This document shows positions 1 through 8,617 of a DNA stretch of 64,000 bases, in pieces. The notes under the pieces are model-generated. The model was not told the origin of the DNA and searched no databases. It saw only the letters and a list, made by a program, of their open reading frames with translations. Each line of letters begins with the position of its first letter. The first letter of the stretch is position 1. The DNA is from Rhodococcus sp040643435 (GTDB lineage: Bacteria > Actinomycetota > Actinomycetes > Mycobacteriales > Mycobacteriaceae). The stretch spans positions 366,694 to 430,693 of the forward strand of contig NZ_JBEYUH010000001.1 in the NCBI RefSeq assembly GCF_040643435.1. The letters are read 5' to 3'. The position numbers and the translations under genes are program-made.

Positions 1-1
1 C

Positions 2-151
2 GAGCGCATCCTGTGGGGCGACATCCCGACGCTGCCGCTGTTCGCGCAACCACGCACGATCGGGTTCGCGGGCGGAATGCACGCAGGGCTACCGAACCCG
101 ACGACCGCGGGTGCGGGCTGGAATATGGATCGGTGGATACTCAGAGGATGA
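2..151 (+). CDS. C-terminal end of a family-5 extracellular solute-binding lipoprotein (partial)
   Basis: The window opens inside a reading frame that gives 49 residues ending in GAGWNMDRWILRG and stops at TGA 149-151. The ILWGDIPTLPLF stretch followed by a Trp-Asn-rich end is the usual C-terminus of family-5 (DppA/OppA-like) peptide-binding proteins of ABC importers. Its place directly before apt and rel matches the lipoprotein Rv2585c in M. tuberculosis, as I recall it. The stop overlaps the apt start (ATGA), so the two are probably translationally coupled. The N-terminus, lipobox and any transporter partners lie outside the window, and substrate cannot be judged from this fragment. Confidence 0.7.
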   Translation, partial: ERILWGDIPTLPLFAQPRTIGFAGGMHAGLPNPTTAGAGWNMDRWILRG

Positions 152-705
152 ACGCTCAACGGATCGGCGAACCGCAACTCGTCGAGGAAGCTGCCGTCGC
201 TGTGGCCGAGCACACCCGGTGGGTGGACGATTTCCCGACCGCAGGTGTTCGGTTCGCCGACCTGACGCCGGTCTTCGCGGACGGGCCCTCCTTCTCGGCG
301 ATCATCGCGGCGCTGGCGTCCGCGGCCCCCGATGCCGAACTCGTCGCCGGCATCGATGCGCGCGGTTTCCTCCTCGGAGGTGGCATCGCACGGAGCCTCG
401 GTATCGGTGTGCTCGCCGTCCGTAAGGCCGGCAAGCTCCCGCCGCCCGTGCAGACCTGCGAATATCGCCTCGAATACGGCACGGCGGCGATCGAGATCCC
501 CGGTGACTGGCTGCACCTGCAGGGCCGGAAAGTGCTGGTGGTGGACGATGTTCTCGCCACCGGTGGCACCCTCTCGGCCACCGTCGAACTACTCGAACGC
601 GTCGGCGCCGAAGTGATCGGAATCACCGTCGTCACGGAGATCGAAGCCCTCGGCGGCCGGGCGCGACTGCAGAAGTACCCGCTGACGTCGCTCGTGCGGA
701 TCTGA
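148..705 (+). CDS. apt: Adenine phosphoribosyltransferase
   Basis: Cytosolic purine salvage enzyme converting adenine and PRPP to AMP. The 185-residue product is normal for the family. The PRPP-binding motif VLVVDDVLATGGT lies near residues 129-141, and the GIDARGFLLGG segment that helps hold the base lies near 70. An upstream extension is open, but ATG 148 is chosen because it overlaps the stop of the preceding gene (ATGA), has GAGG just upstream, and starts the protein where the family starts. It stands immediately before rel, an order common in actinobacteria that links purine salvage with (p)ppGpp metabolism. Confidence 0.95.
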   Translation: MNAQRIGEPQLVEEAAVAVAEHTRWVDDFPTAGVRFADLTPVFADGPSFSAIIAALASAAPDAELVAGIDARGFLLGGGIARSLGIGVLAVRKAGKLPPPVQTCEYRLEYGTAAIEIPGDWLHLQGRKVLVVDDVLATGGTLSATVELLERVGAEVIGITVVTEIEALGGRARLQKYPLTSLVRI

Positions 706-809
706 GAGTTAGAGTTGCGACAGGTGCCGGTGAACCCGCCGGGCCGGTACGGTCCGGACATGCGCACCGGTAACGCGCCGGGTTCGCAGCCGCGACGGGA
801 GGTGGACGC

Positions 810-3122
810 ATGACCCAGAATCTCGACCGGTCCCACAATTCCGGTCAGAATCCGGCGCCCACAGCGGCGTCCACGTCCGCCTCGAGGCGTGTACGTGCCC
901 GCTTGGCTCGGCGCATCACCGGCCAGCGGGGCACCAACCTCAAGCCGGTGCTCGAACCGCTGGTCACCATCCACCGGGAGTTGTACCCGAAGGCCGACCT
1001 CTCACAGTTGCAGCGGGCCTACGACGTCGCCGAGGAACGGCACGCGAGCCAGAAGCGCAAGTCCGGCGACCCTTACATCACCCATCCGCTGGCGGTCGCC
1101 ACGATCCTCGCCGAACTCGGCATGGACACCACGACGCTCGTCGCAGCATTGCTCCACGACACCGTCGAGGACACCGGATACACGCTCGAACAGCTCACCG
1201 CCGAGTTCGGTGAGGAGGTCGCCCATCTGGTCGACGGCGTCACCAAGCTCGACAAGGTCGTGCTCGGCTCGGCTGCCGAAGGCGAGACGATCCGCAAGAT
1301 GATCATCGCGATGGCGCGCGACCCTCGAGTGCTCGTCATCAAGGTGGCCGACCGGCTCCACAACATGCGGACCATGCGCTTCCTCCCTCCCGAGAAGCAG
1401 GCCCGCAAGGCGCGCGAAACCCTCGAGGTGATCGCGCCGCTCGCACATCGTCTGGGTATGGCGACGGTCAAGTGGGAGCTCGAAGATCTCGCCTTCGCGA
1501 TCCTGCATCCCAAGAAGTACGAGGAGATCGTCCGGCTCGTCGCGACGCGCGCGCCGTCTCGCGATACCTATCTGGCCACCGTCCGTGACGAGATCGGGCG
1601 GACGCTTGCGGCGTCCCGCATCGACGCGGTCGTCGAGGGCCGGCCCAAGCACTACTGGTCGATCTACCAGAAGATGATCGTCAAGGGCCGCGACTTCGAC
1701 GACATCCACGACCTCGTCGGCGTGCGGATCCTGTGCAACGAGATCCGCGACTGCTATGCGGCTGTCGGTGTCGTGCACTCGCTGTGGCAGCCCATGGCGG
1801 GACGTTTCAAGGACTACATCGCGCAGCCCCGCTACGGCGTCTACCAGTCGCTCCACACGACGGTCATCGGCCCGGAGGGCAAGCCGCTCGAGGTGCAGAT
1901 CCGTACGCACGAGATGCACCGCACCGCCGAGTTCGGCATCGCCGCCCACTGGCGGTACAAGGAGACGAAGGGGCGCCATTCGGGCGATGTCGCCGAACTC
2001 GACGACATGGCCTGGATGCGGCAACTGCTCGACTGGCAGCGGGAAGCGGCGGATCCGGGCGAGTTCCTCGAGTCGCTCCGCTACGACCTGGCAGTGAAGG
2101 AGATCTTCGTCTTCACTCCGAAGGGTGATGTGATCACCCTTCCGTCGGGGTCGACCCCGGTGGACTTCGCGTACGCCGTGCATACCGAGGTCGGGCACCG
2201 CTGCATCGGCGCCCGCGTCAACGGCCGGCTCGTCGCGCTCGAACGGAAGCTGGAGAACGGCGAGGTCGTCGAGGTCTTCACCTCCAAGGATCCCAACGCC
2301 GGCCCGAGCCGCGACTGGCAGTCGTTCGTGGTCTCGCCCCGCGCCAAGGCGAAGATCCGGCAGTGGTTCGCCAAGGAACGCCGCGAGGAAGCGCTCGAGT
2401 CCGGCAAGGATGCCATCGCCAAGGAGGTCCGCCGCGTCGGCCTGCCGCTGCAGCGCCTGATGAACGCCGACCTGATGGTCGCGGTGGCCAAAGAGTTGCG
2501 GTACGCCGACGTGTCGGCGCTGTACACCGCGGTCGGCGAGCACCACGTCTCGGCTCACCATGTCGTTCAACGGCTGGTCGCGCTGCTCGGTGGGGTCGGT
2601 GGCGTCGAGGAAGAACTGGCCGAGCGGTCCACGCCGTCGACGATCCCGACCAGGTCCAGGCACAGCGGCGACTCCGGTGTCCTCGTCCCGGGCGCACCGG
2701 GGACGGTCTCGAAGCTCGCAAAGTGCTGCACCCCGGTCCCCGGCGACGAGATCATGGGCTTCGTGACCCGCACCGGCGCGGTGAGCGTGCACCGAACGGA
2801 CTGCACGAATGCCGGCTCGTTGCGGGAGCAGTCCGAGCGGATCATCGAGGTGCAGTGGGCACCCTCGCCGTCGTCGGTCTTCCTGGTCGCGATCCAGATC
2901 GAAGCGCTCGACCGGCATCGGTTGCTGTCGGACGTGACGAAGGCGCTCGCCGACGAGAAGGTCAACATCCTGTCGGCGTCCGTGACGACCACGGGCGACC
3001 GGGTGGCGGTGAGCAGGTTCACCTTCGAGATGGGCGACCCGAAGCATCTCGGTCACGTGCTGAACGTCGTCCGTAACGTCGAGGGCGTCTACGACGTGTA
3101 CCGGGTGACCTCGGCAGCCTGA
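810..3122 (+). CDS. relA: Bifunctional (p)ppGpp synthase/hydrolase
   Basis: Stringent-response enzyme that makes and breaks (p)ppGpp. The 770 residues show the full long-Rel layout: an N-terminal HD hydrolase domain with LLHDTVEDT near residues 113-121, a nucleotidyltransferase (synthetase) domain around 235-350 including HYWSIYQKM and DFDDIHDLVGVRI, a TGS domain starting near IFVFTPKGD, and a C-terminal ACT domain. The intact HD motif argues for a bifunctional Rel rather than a synthetase-only RelA. A good ribosome binding site (GGGAGGTGG) precedes ATG 810. A 104-bp gap separates it from apt and contains TANNNT-like hexamers (for example TACGGT), so it may have its own promoter. It converges with the first cyclophilin gene with only 12 bp between the two. 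Confidence 0.96.
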   Translation: MTQNLDRSHNSGQNPAPTAASTSASRRVRARLARRITGQRGTNLKPVLEPLVTIHRELYPKADLSQLQRAYDVAEERHASQKRKSGDPYITHPLAVATILAELGMDTTTLVAALLHDTVEDTGYTLEQLTAEFGEEVAHLVDGVTKLDKVVLGSAAEGETIRKMIIAMARDPRVLVIKVADRLHNMRTMRFLPPEKQARKARETLEVIAPLAHRLGMATVKWELEDLAFAILHPKKYEEIVRLVATRAPSRDTYLATVRDEIGRTLAASRIDAVVEGRPKHYWSIYQKMIVKGRDFDDIHDLVGVRILCNEIRDCYAAVGVVHSLWQPMAGRFKDYIAQPRYGVYQSLHTTVIGPEGKPLEVQIRTHEMHRTAEFGIAAHWRYKETKGRHSGDVAELDDMAWMRQLLDWQREAADPGEFLESLRYDLAVKEIFVFTPKGDVITLPSGSTPVDFAYAVHTEVGHRCIGARVNGRLVALERKLENGEVVEVFTSKDPNAGPSRDWQSFVVSPRAKAKIRQWFAKERREEALESGKDAIAKEVRRVGLPLQRLMNADLMVAVAKELRYADVSALYTAVGEHHVSAHHVVQRLVALLGGVGGVEEELAERSTPSTIPTRSRHSGDSGVLVPGAPGTVSKLAKCCTPVPGDEIMGFVTRTGAVSVHRTDCTNAGSLREQSERIIEVQWAPSPSSVFLVAIQIEALDRHRLLSDVTKALADEKVNILSASVTTTGDRVAVSRFTFEMGDPKHLGHVLNVVRNVEGVYDVYRVTSAA

Positions 3123-3134
3123 GAGCCCGTCACA

Positions 3135-3929
3135 TCATCGGATCGTCCCGATCACCAGCGGTGTGACGGGCACGCCGCCCCCGAGCGGACTCGAATCGTC
3201 GTGTCCGTGCGCAGCCGCCGCATCGAGCACCGGCATCCCGGCATCGGCGATGCGGCCGAAGGCGGTGAAATCGGGTCGCAGCAGCGAGTCGCCCAACAGC
3301 AGGAAGAACTGGCTTCCGTTGCTGTTCTTCAACCCTGCGTTGGCCATCGCGATCGTTCCGCGCGGATACAGCACAGCCGGCGGGAGATAGGACGTCGCGG
3401 CCTCCTCCGCGAACTGCGGCACCGGATACTCATCGGCGAAGGTGTAACCCGGTCCGCCGGAGCCTGTTCCGGTCGGGTCGCCGCACTGGTACAGCTGACC
3501 GCCCGGATCGGTGGCGAGCCGGTGACACGACGTGCCGTCGTAGAAACCGCGGCGGGCGAGATCGACGAAGCTGTTGACCGTACACGGAGCCTGGGTTCGG
3601 TCGAGCACGAGGGGGATCGCACCGATCGATGTGTCGAGGATCAGCTCTGCGATGCCCACCGTCGACGCGCTCGAGGGTGGAAGCGTACCGCCTCGGCCGA
3701 CGTAGTCGCAGGTGACGGTCGGAGCGGTCGGCGCGGGAACGTCGGGAAGACCGCGGTAGATCGACAGATCCTGCGGAGGGGCCGAGCGTGGCTTCGCGAC
3801 CTCGGTGACCGTCGCCGTTGAGGACTCGGTCTCGTGCGAACAACCGCTCACGAACGCAGCGATTGCGAGGAACAGCGGAACGACGACGCGGAGGCGGAAC
3901 GCGAAGCCCCGATAAGTGGTGTGGATCAC
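3135..3929 (-). CDS. Secreted cyclophilin-type peptidyl-prolyl isomerase lipoprotein (copy 1)
   Basis: Predicted lipoprotein catalysing cis-trans isomerisation of X-Pro bonds outside the membrane. Residues 1-30 form a signal peptide ending in a lipobox-like VSGC. A linker follows, then a cyclophilin domain with the CHRL motif (catalytic Arg), GSQFFLLLGDS (Gln and Phe of the active site) and FTAFG. The Trp and His of human cyclophilin A are not present, as is common in bacterial forms. Beyond the lipobox there are four cysteines (TCDY, PCTVN, SCHRL, YQCGD) that recur in the next two genes. It is first (3'-most) of three tandem paralogues. The 177-bp gap upstream contains a terminator for copies 2 and 3, so this gene is probably transcribed separately. 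Confidence 0.9.
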   Translation of the reverse strand: MIHTTYRGFAFRLRVVVPLFLAIAAFVSGCSHETESSTATVTEVAKPRSAPPQDLSIYRGLPDVPAPTAPTVTCDYVGRGGTLPPSSASTVGIAELILDTSIGAIPLVLDRTQAPCTVNSFVDLARRGFYDGTSCHRLATDPGGQLYQCGDPTGTGSGGPGYTFADEYPVPQFAEEAATSYLPPAVLYPRGTIAMANAGLKNSNGSQFFLLLGDSLLRPDFTAFGRIADAGMPVLDAAAAHGHDDSSPLGGGVPVTPLVIGTIR

Positions 3930-4048
3930 AGGATCGGGACGTTAGCGGAATGGAACACAACCGGATAGAGGCCGGGAGCGGTTCGGTGAACAATCACCCC
4001 CGAGATCACCCTCCAGGCGGTGCTCGCGACGGGTGTTGTGAAACCGGA

Positions 4049-4080
4049 ACGTCCCGCCCCGGAGTTCCGGGACGGGACGT
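4049..4080 (-). terminator. Hairpin terminator between cyclophilin genes 2 and 1
   Basis: Inverted repeat with arms 4049-4063 and 4066-4080, 14 of 15 positions complementary, and a very tight centre. It lies 27 bp beyond the stop of cyclophilin copy 2 on the minus strand and upstream of copy 1, where a terminator for the copy 3-copy 2 transcript would sit. There is no T-run, which is common in high-GC actinobacteria. Confidence 0.6.
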
Positions 4081-4106
4081 CGTGCGCGCTGTGTGAGCGA
4101 GAGGTG

Positions 4107-4898
4107 TTACGGGGCTTCGGGCCCCACGGTCACCGACTCGATCTGCACGGAGCGGTTGGGTGCACCACCGCCGGCGGCCATCGAGCCGTCGTCGCCCTCC
4201 GCCGCGACCTCCTCGATCACGGCGAGCCCGGCCTCGTCCACGGTCCCGAAGACCGTGTAGGTGGGCGGAAGCTGCGAATCCGCGTATACGAGGAAGAATT
4301 GGCTGCCGTTGCTGCCGGGGCGGCCGGTGTTCGCCATCGCGACCGTGCCGCGCGGGTAGATCACCGCCTGCCGAAGCTGGGCGTCTCCGGCCGCGTAGAG
4401 GTTCTCCGGATACTCGGTGTCGAATCCGTAACCGGGGCCGCCGGTGCCGGTGCCCGTCGGATCGCCGCACTGCAGCACCTGCAGGCCGGGCGAGGTCACC
4501 AGCCGGTGGCAGGGGGTGTCGTCGAAGTAACCCTGCTCGGCGAGCGAGACGAAACTGTTGACCGTGCACGGTGCCGCAGCCCGGTCCAGATCGACGCCGA
4601 TGACGCCGCCGCTCGTGGCGATCTGCGCTGTGGCAGCACCACTGGTGGCGACATCCTCCGAGGCGGGGGGCGTCACCTCCCGTGCGCCGTCACCGGTGGG
4701 CGTGTAGCTGCACGAGACGGGATCGCCGCCGGAGGGACGTTCCGGCAGCTCGCCCGTGTAGGCCGGGGACTGCCGGTCGTCGGCGATCGCCGAGCTCGAG
4801 GAGGCCGCAGCGGTATCGGTGGATGCGTCGTCGGAACACCCGGTCAGCAGGAGTGTCAGGCCGGCGACCGCGGCGAGGGTGGTGCGCAATCGGATCAT
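4107..4898 (-). CDS. Secreted cyclophilin-type peptidyl-prolyl isomerase lipoprotein (copy 2)
   Basis: Predicted lipid-anchored peptidyl-prolyl isomerase of 263 residues. The signal peptide ends in LLLTGC (lipobox, Cys near 21), followed by a Ser/Ala/Thr-rich linker and a cyclophilin domain with PCHRL, QCGDPTGTGTGG, GSQFFLVYADS and YTVFG. The four domain cysteines match those of copies 1 and 3. The ATG overlaps the stop of copy 3 (ATGA at 4895-4898), indicating translational coupling and one transcript. Copy 1 has a closely similar domain but lies beyond a hairpin. Substrates are not inferable; secreted or wall proteins are the natural candidates. Confidence 0.9.
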   Translation of the reverse strand: MIRLRTTLAAVAGLTLLLTGCSDDASTDTAAASSSSAIADDRQSPAYTGELPERPSGGDPVSCSYTPTGDGAREVTPPASEDVATSGAATAQIATSGGVIGVDLDRAAAPCTVNSFVSLAEQGYFDDTPCHRLVTSPGLQVLQCGDPTGTGTGGPGYGFDTEYPENLYAAGDAQLRQAVIYPRGTVAMANTGRPGSNGSQFFLVYADSQLPPTYTVFGTVDEAGLAVIEEVAAEGDDGSMAAGGGAPNRSVQIESVTVGPEAP

Positions 4899-5779
4899 CA
4901 GTCCATCCTGACCGACGTGATCGTGGTCTCCAGCGCGGGGGCACCGTCGGCGGCTCCGCCTTCGACTCCTGCCGCTGCGATCTTGTCGAGAGTGGCGAGG
5001 CCCGTTTCGTCGATCGTGCCGAAGACCGTGTACTGCGGAGGCAGCACCGAGTCGCCGTACACGAGGAAGAACTGGCTGCCGTTGGTGTCCGGACCGGCGT
5101 TGGCCATCGCGAGGGTGCCACGCGGATAGACCACCGGTTCCTGTGCGGCAGGGTCGTCGGTGGGGAACTGGTCGGTGGGGAACTCGTTCGCGAACTGGTA
5201 GCCCGGTCCACCGGAGCCGCTGCCGGAAGGGTCACCGCATTGCAGGACCTGCAGCGACGGGGACGTCGTCAGCCGATGGCAGGTCGTGCCGTCGTAGAAA
5301 TTCTGCGAGGCGAGCGACAGGAAGCTGTTGACGGTACACGGCGAGTCGTCGTTGTGCAGGATCAAACCGATGTTCCCCTGGTTCGTCTCCATGCTGACAC
5401 TGATGTCCGTGTTGCCCTCACCGGTGGTGAGGATGCCTTCGGTGCGCGGTGGCTGCGCCGGTTTCGACGGTTCGCGACCGTCTGCGGGATATGCGCAGTT
5501 CACCGTCTCGGGCAGCGGTTCGGTCCGGCCCGCGGGGAGAGCGGCGTACTCGGATCCGGACTCGCTCTCGGTGACTTCACCACCGGAGGCCTCGGAGGCG
5601 GTGTCGTCGCCGCGGTTCACCGCCCACAGGGCGACTCCCGCACCGAGGACCACGATCACTCCGAGAGCGGACAGCGCGATCGTCGTGCGGCGCCGCCTGC
5701 GCTCGCGTTCGGCGCGACGCTCGAGTTGCCGTTCGAGTTTGCGTTTCGCGGCCTGGCGCCGTTGTGCGTTGCTCGGCAC
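4898..5779 (-). CDS. ppiB: Membrane-anchored cyclophilin-type peptidyl-prolyl isomerase (copy 3, PpiB-like)
   Basis: A 293-residue isomerase with a different anchor from its two neighbours: an Arg/Lys/Glu-rich cytoplasmic N-terminus (about residues 2-32), one transmembrane helix (about 33-53) and an external cyclophilin domain with CHRL, GSQFFLVYGDS and YTVFG. This layout resembles M. tuberculosis PpiB (Rv2582), which also lies beside the glyoxalase II gene. The frame stays open far upstream, but GTG at 5779 is chosen because GGGAGG lies about 10 nt ahead and translation begins PSNAQRRQ like relatives. It is divergent from the glyoxalase gene and coupled to copy 2. Confidence 0.9.
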   Translation of the reverse strand: MPSNAQRRQAAKRKLERQLERRAERERRRRRTTIALSALGVIVVLGAGVALWAVNRGDDTASEASGGEVTESESGSEYAALPAGRTEPLPETVNCAYPADGREPSKPAQPPRTEGILTTGEGNTDISVSMETNQGNIGLILHNDDSPCTVNSFLSLASQNFYDGTTCHRLTTSPSLQVLQCGDPSGSGSGGPGYQFANEFPTDQFPTDDPAAQEPVVYPRGTLAMANAGPDTNGSQFFLVYGDSVLPPQYTVFGTIDETGLATLDKIAAAGVEGGAADGAPALETTITSVRMD

Positions 5780-5929
5780 TGCAGTAGTCCTCCCGTGAAC
5801 GATCGATGTGGTCCAACCGACTTCGAAGCCGATTCGAGTCTGCCACCCGGGACCGGAAAGACCGCGGACAGGGCGCAGCGCATAGTCTGTAGGAGACCTC
5901 GAAGGCTCACACCCGTAGGAGCGATACCC

Positions 5930-6613
5930 GTGCTCGTGACCGGATTCCCTGCCGGGATGTTCCAGACCAATTGCTACATCCTCGCGCAGGACAACGCCAA
6001 GGAGTGCGTCGTCGTCGATCCCGGCCAGGACGCGGTCGAACCGCTCGTGGAGTTCCTCACCGGATCCGATCTCACGCCCCGGGCGGTACTGCTCACTCAC
6101 GGTCACCTCGACCACATGTGGTCGGCGCAGCCGGTGGCCGATCGATACGGCATTCCGGTGTACATCCACCCCGACGACCGGATGATGCTCACCGATCCGC
6201 TGCAGGGTATGGGGTCGAGTCTCGCTCCCTTTCTCGACGGCGTCGAGTTCACCGAGCCGCAGCAGGTGGTGGAGTTCGTCGATGGAGACGAGATCGAGCA
6301 TGCCGGAATCGAATTCGTCGTCGACCACACTCCGGGGCACACGCGGGGCTCGGTGGTCCTGCGCACCCGCACCACCACTCCCGACGGCGTGGCATTGAAC
6401 GTCGCGCTCACCGGCGACACCCTGTTCCAGGGATCGATCGGGCGGACCGACCTGCCGGGTGGGGATCATCAGCAGCTGCTCGACTCCATCGCCCGCAAGC
6501 TGCTCGTGCTCGACGACACCACCAACATTCTCCCCGGTCACGGAGGGTCGAGCACGATCGGACGGGAGCGCCTCTCGAACCCGTTCCTCGAGGGCCTGGC
6601 AGAATCCCGCTGA
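5930..6613 (+). CDS. Metallo-beta-lactamase-fold hydrolase, glyoxalase II-like
   Basis: Predicted cytosolic thioester hydrolase of the glyoxalase II branch of the metallo-beta-lactamase fold, 227 residues. The metal-binding motif HGHLDH lies near residue 57, with HTPGHTRGSVV further on, GDTLF supplying the bridging Asp, and LPGHGGSSTIG near the end. The open frame runs back to about 4682 through non-coding sequence. GTG 5930 is chosen because TAGGAG sits 8 nt upstream and translation VLVTGFPAGMFQTNCY matches the start of the Rv2581c family. Position between ppiB and hisS is conserved in mycobacteria. Substrate unproven; mycothiol-derived thioesters are plausible in this group. Confidence 0.88.
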   Translation: MLVTGFPAGMFQTNCYILAQDNAKECVVVDPGQDAVEPLVEFLTGSDLTPRAVLLTHGHLDHMWSAQPVADRYGIPVYIHPDDRMMLTDPLQGMGSSLAPFLDGVEFTEPQQVVEFVDGDEIEHAGIEFVVDHTPGHTRGSVVLRTRTTTPDGVALNVALTGDTLFQGSIGRTDLPGGDHQQLLDSIARKLLVLDDTTNILPGHGGSSTIGRERLSNPFLEGLAESR

Positions 6614-6675
6614 CGCGCGAATGCCGCGATCCGTCCGGTGACCAACCAAGAGAATTCCGAGAGAAGGCAGTACCA

Positions 6676-7950
6676 GTGAGCAAGGCCTCCACGTTTTCGG
6701 CGCCGAAAGGTGTGCCCGATTACGTTCCCCCTCAGTCGGCGGAGTTCGTTGCGGTGCGGGACGGTTTGACCCGCGCAGCGCGACTGGCCGGGTACGGGCA
6801 CGTCGAACTGCCCATCTTCGAGGACACCGGCCTGTTCGCTCGGGGCGTCGGCGAATCCACCGATGTCGTCACCAAGGAGATGTACACCTTCGCCGATCGG
6901 GGTGAACGCTCCGTCACACTGCGGCCCGAGGGAACCGCGGGTGTGATGCGCGCCGTGATCGAGCACGGGCTCGACCGCGGACAGCTCCCCGTGAAACTGT
7001 CGTATTCCGGCCCGTTCTTCCGGTACGAACGCCCTCAGGCCGGTCGCTACCGCCAGCTGCAGCAGGTCGGTGTCGAGGCGATCGGGATCGACGATCCCGC
7101 GCTCGATGCCGAGGTCATCGCGGTCGCCGACGCCGGCTTCCGGTCGCTCGGCCTCGACGGATTCCGCCTCGAGATCACCTCCCTCGGCGACGAGACGTGC
7201 CGTCCGCAGTACCGGGAGAAGCTGCAACAGTTCCTGTTCGCGCTTCCGCTCGACGAGGAGACCCGCCGCCGCGCCGAGATCAACCCCTTGCGTGTCCTCG
7301 ACGACAAGCGCCCGGAGGTCCGGGAGATGACCGCCGATGCGCCGCTGATGCTCGACCACCTCTCCGACACCGCCCGGGCCCACTTCGACGAGGTGCTCGC
7401 CCACCTCGATGCGATCGGCGTGCCCTACGTCGTCAACCCGCGCATGGTGCGCGGGCTCGACTACTACACGAAGACGACCTTCGAGTTCGTGCACGACGGG
7501 CTCGGAGCCCAGTCCGGTATCGGTGGGGGAGGCCGTTACGACGGACTCATGGAACAGCTCGGGGGTCAGCCGCTCTCGGGCATCGGTTTCGGGATCGGTG
7601 TCGACCGCACGGTGCTCGCGCTCGCGGCGGAAGGTAAGTCCGCAGGCAACCCCGCACGTTGCGAGGTCTACGGCGTACCGATGGGTGATGCGGCCAAGAG
7701 TGCGCTCGTGCCGATCGCGCACGAGCTGCGCGCCGCCGGCATCCGCGTCGACCTCGCCTACGGCGGACGAGGTCTCAAGGGCGCGATGAAAGCGGCCGAC
7801 AAATCGGGTGCCGTCGTCGCCCTCGTCCTCGGTGACCGCGAACTCGAGGCAGAAGAGATCGTCGTCAAGGATCTGCGCAACGGCGAACAGCACAGCGTCG
7901 CACTCACCGGCGTCGTCGCCCGCGTGGGTGAGGTCCTTGCCGGGCTCTGA
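6676..7950 (+). CDS. hisS: Histidine--tRNA ligase
   Basis: Class II aminoacyl-tRNA synthetase charging tRNA-His, 424 residues as expected. Motif 2 (FFRYERPQAGRYRQLQQ) is near residue 115, the histidine-specific segment RGLDYYTKTTFEF near 256, motif 3 (GIGFGIGVDRTVLAL) near 305, and a C-terminal anticodon-binding domain follows (VYGVPMGDAAK onward). The start is GTG 6676 after GAGAAGGCAG. It lies 62 bp after the glyoxalase gene and may share its transcript. A small membrane protein gene overlaps its 3' end. Confidence 0.97.
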   Translation: MSKASTFSAPKGVPDYVPPQSAEFVAVRDGLTRAARLAGYGHVELPIFEDTGLFARGVGESTDVVTKEMYTFADRGERSVTLRPEGTAGVMRAVIEHGLDRGQLPVKLSYSGPFFRYERPQAGRYRQLQQVGVEAIGIDDPALDAEVIAVADAGFRSLGLDGFRLEITSLGDETCRPQYREKLQQFLFALPLDEETRRRAEINPLRVLDDKRPEVREMTADAPLMLDHLSDTARAHFDEVLAHLDAIGVPYVVNPRMVRGLDYYTKTTFEFVHDGLGAQSGIGGGGRYDGLMEQLGGQPLSGIGFGIGVDRTVLALAAEGKSAGNPARCEVYGVPMGDAAKSALVPIAHELRAAGIRVDLAYGGRGLKGAMKAADKSGAVVALVLGDRELEAEEIVVKDLRNGEQHSVALTGVVARVGEVLAGL

Positions 7951-8581
7951 CGACCGGGACGGTGCCGCCGTCCCGCTCGATCTGATTCCGGTCCGGCTCC
8001 TCCGGCCGCGGGCACGGAGGATCGCGCTGCTCTCGTGCGCCGTCGGAATCGTCCTCGGTGTCCTCGTCTGGATCGTCGCGCCCGGCTGGGTTGCCCTGCT
8101 CGTCGGCGTCGTCTTCGCGTTGCCTCCGGCGATCGGCGCGTTCCTGGTTACGCGACGGCACCTGGTGTTGCGCGGCACCGTGGTCACGCTCGGGGGAGTG
8201 TTCCGTTCACGCAGTGTCGATCTGGCGCAGCTCGCCGGGGTCGAACTGCTCGTCCGGGTCGCCGGGGTCTCGCAGGCTGTCCTTCGCGTCAACGACGGCG
8301 AACACAATCCGGTGTCCGTGCCGTTGGCCCTGTACGCGAACGGCGGCGGTCGTGAACTCGACGTGCTGGCCCTGAGGAAACTCGCCGACGCACTCGCCAC
8401 CAGCGAGATCGCACCTGCCGCAGCGATTGCGTCGGTGCTCGTGGAGCAACTGCGGGCCGAGGCCCGAGACGCCGCGCTCGGCGAACGCCCGCTCTACCGG
8501 GCGATCGAACTCGCGCGCGCCGCAGGCCGGGTGCCGCAGACGACGCTCGCGGATCATGAGGTGGCCTCGCTCGTCGAATGA
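7928..8581 (+). CDS. Two-helix membrane protein with a PH-like cytoplasmic part, unknown function
   Basis: I do not recognise a named family. From GTG 7928 the product has 217 residues: a short polar N-terminus, two closely spaced transmembrane helices (about 25-45 and 48-68), then a soluble region starting TRRHLVLRGTVVTLGG whose alternating beta pattern resembles bacterial PH-like domains, and a helical C-terminus. The chosen start overlaps the hisS end by 23 bp; a TTG at 7937 is an alternative and neither has a strong ribosome binding site. Codon use is like the neighbours. Its 3' end converges with the type VII-like pair 36 bp away. Confidence 0.7.
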   Translation: MRSLPGSDDRDGAAVPLDLIPVRLLRPRARRIALLSCAVGIVLGVLVWIVAPGWVALLVGVVFALPPAIGAFLVTRRHLVLRGTVVTLGGVFRSRSVDLAQLAGVELLVRVAGVSQAVLRVNDGEHNPVSVPLALYANGGGRELDVLALRKLADALATSEIAPAAAIASVLVEQLRAEARDAALGERPLYRAIELARAAGRVPQTTLADHEVASLVE

Positions 8582-8617
8582 CGCCCGGCCGCGCGGCTGT
8601 AAGGTCTGCGCCGCCGT

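Noticed and set aside
731..786. GAACCCG/CGGGTTC inverted repeat between apt and rel
   Set aside because: Seven-base arms about 42 bp apart are within chance expectation at this G+C and no structure connects them.
1002..3056. 684-codon open frame antisense to rel
   Set aside because: Same shadow effect; no ribosome site or recognisable domain.
4682..5929. Long N-terminal extension of the glyoxalase II frame
   Set aside because: It runs antisense through two cyclophilin genes, is Arg-rich and structureless, and the true start has a ribosome site at 5916.
6538..8400. 620-codon frame antisense to hisS
   Set aside because: Shadow of hisS; composition not protein-like and no start signal.
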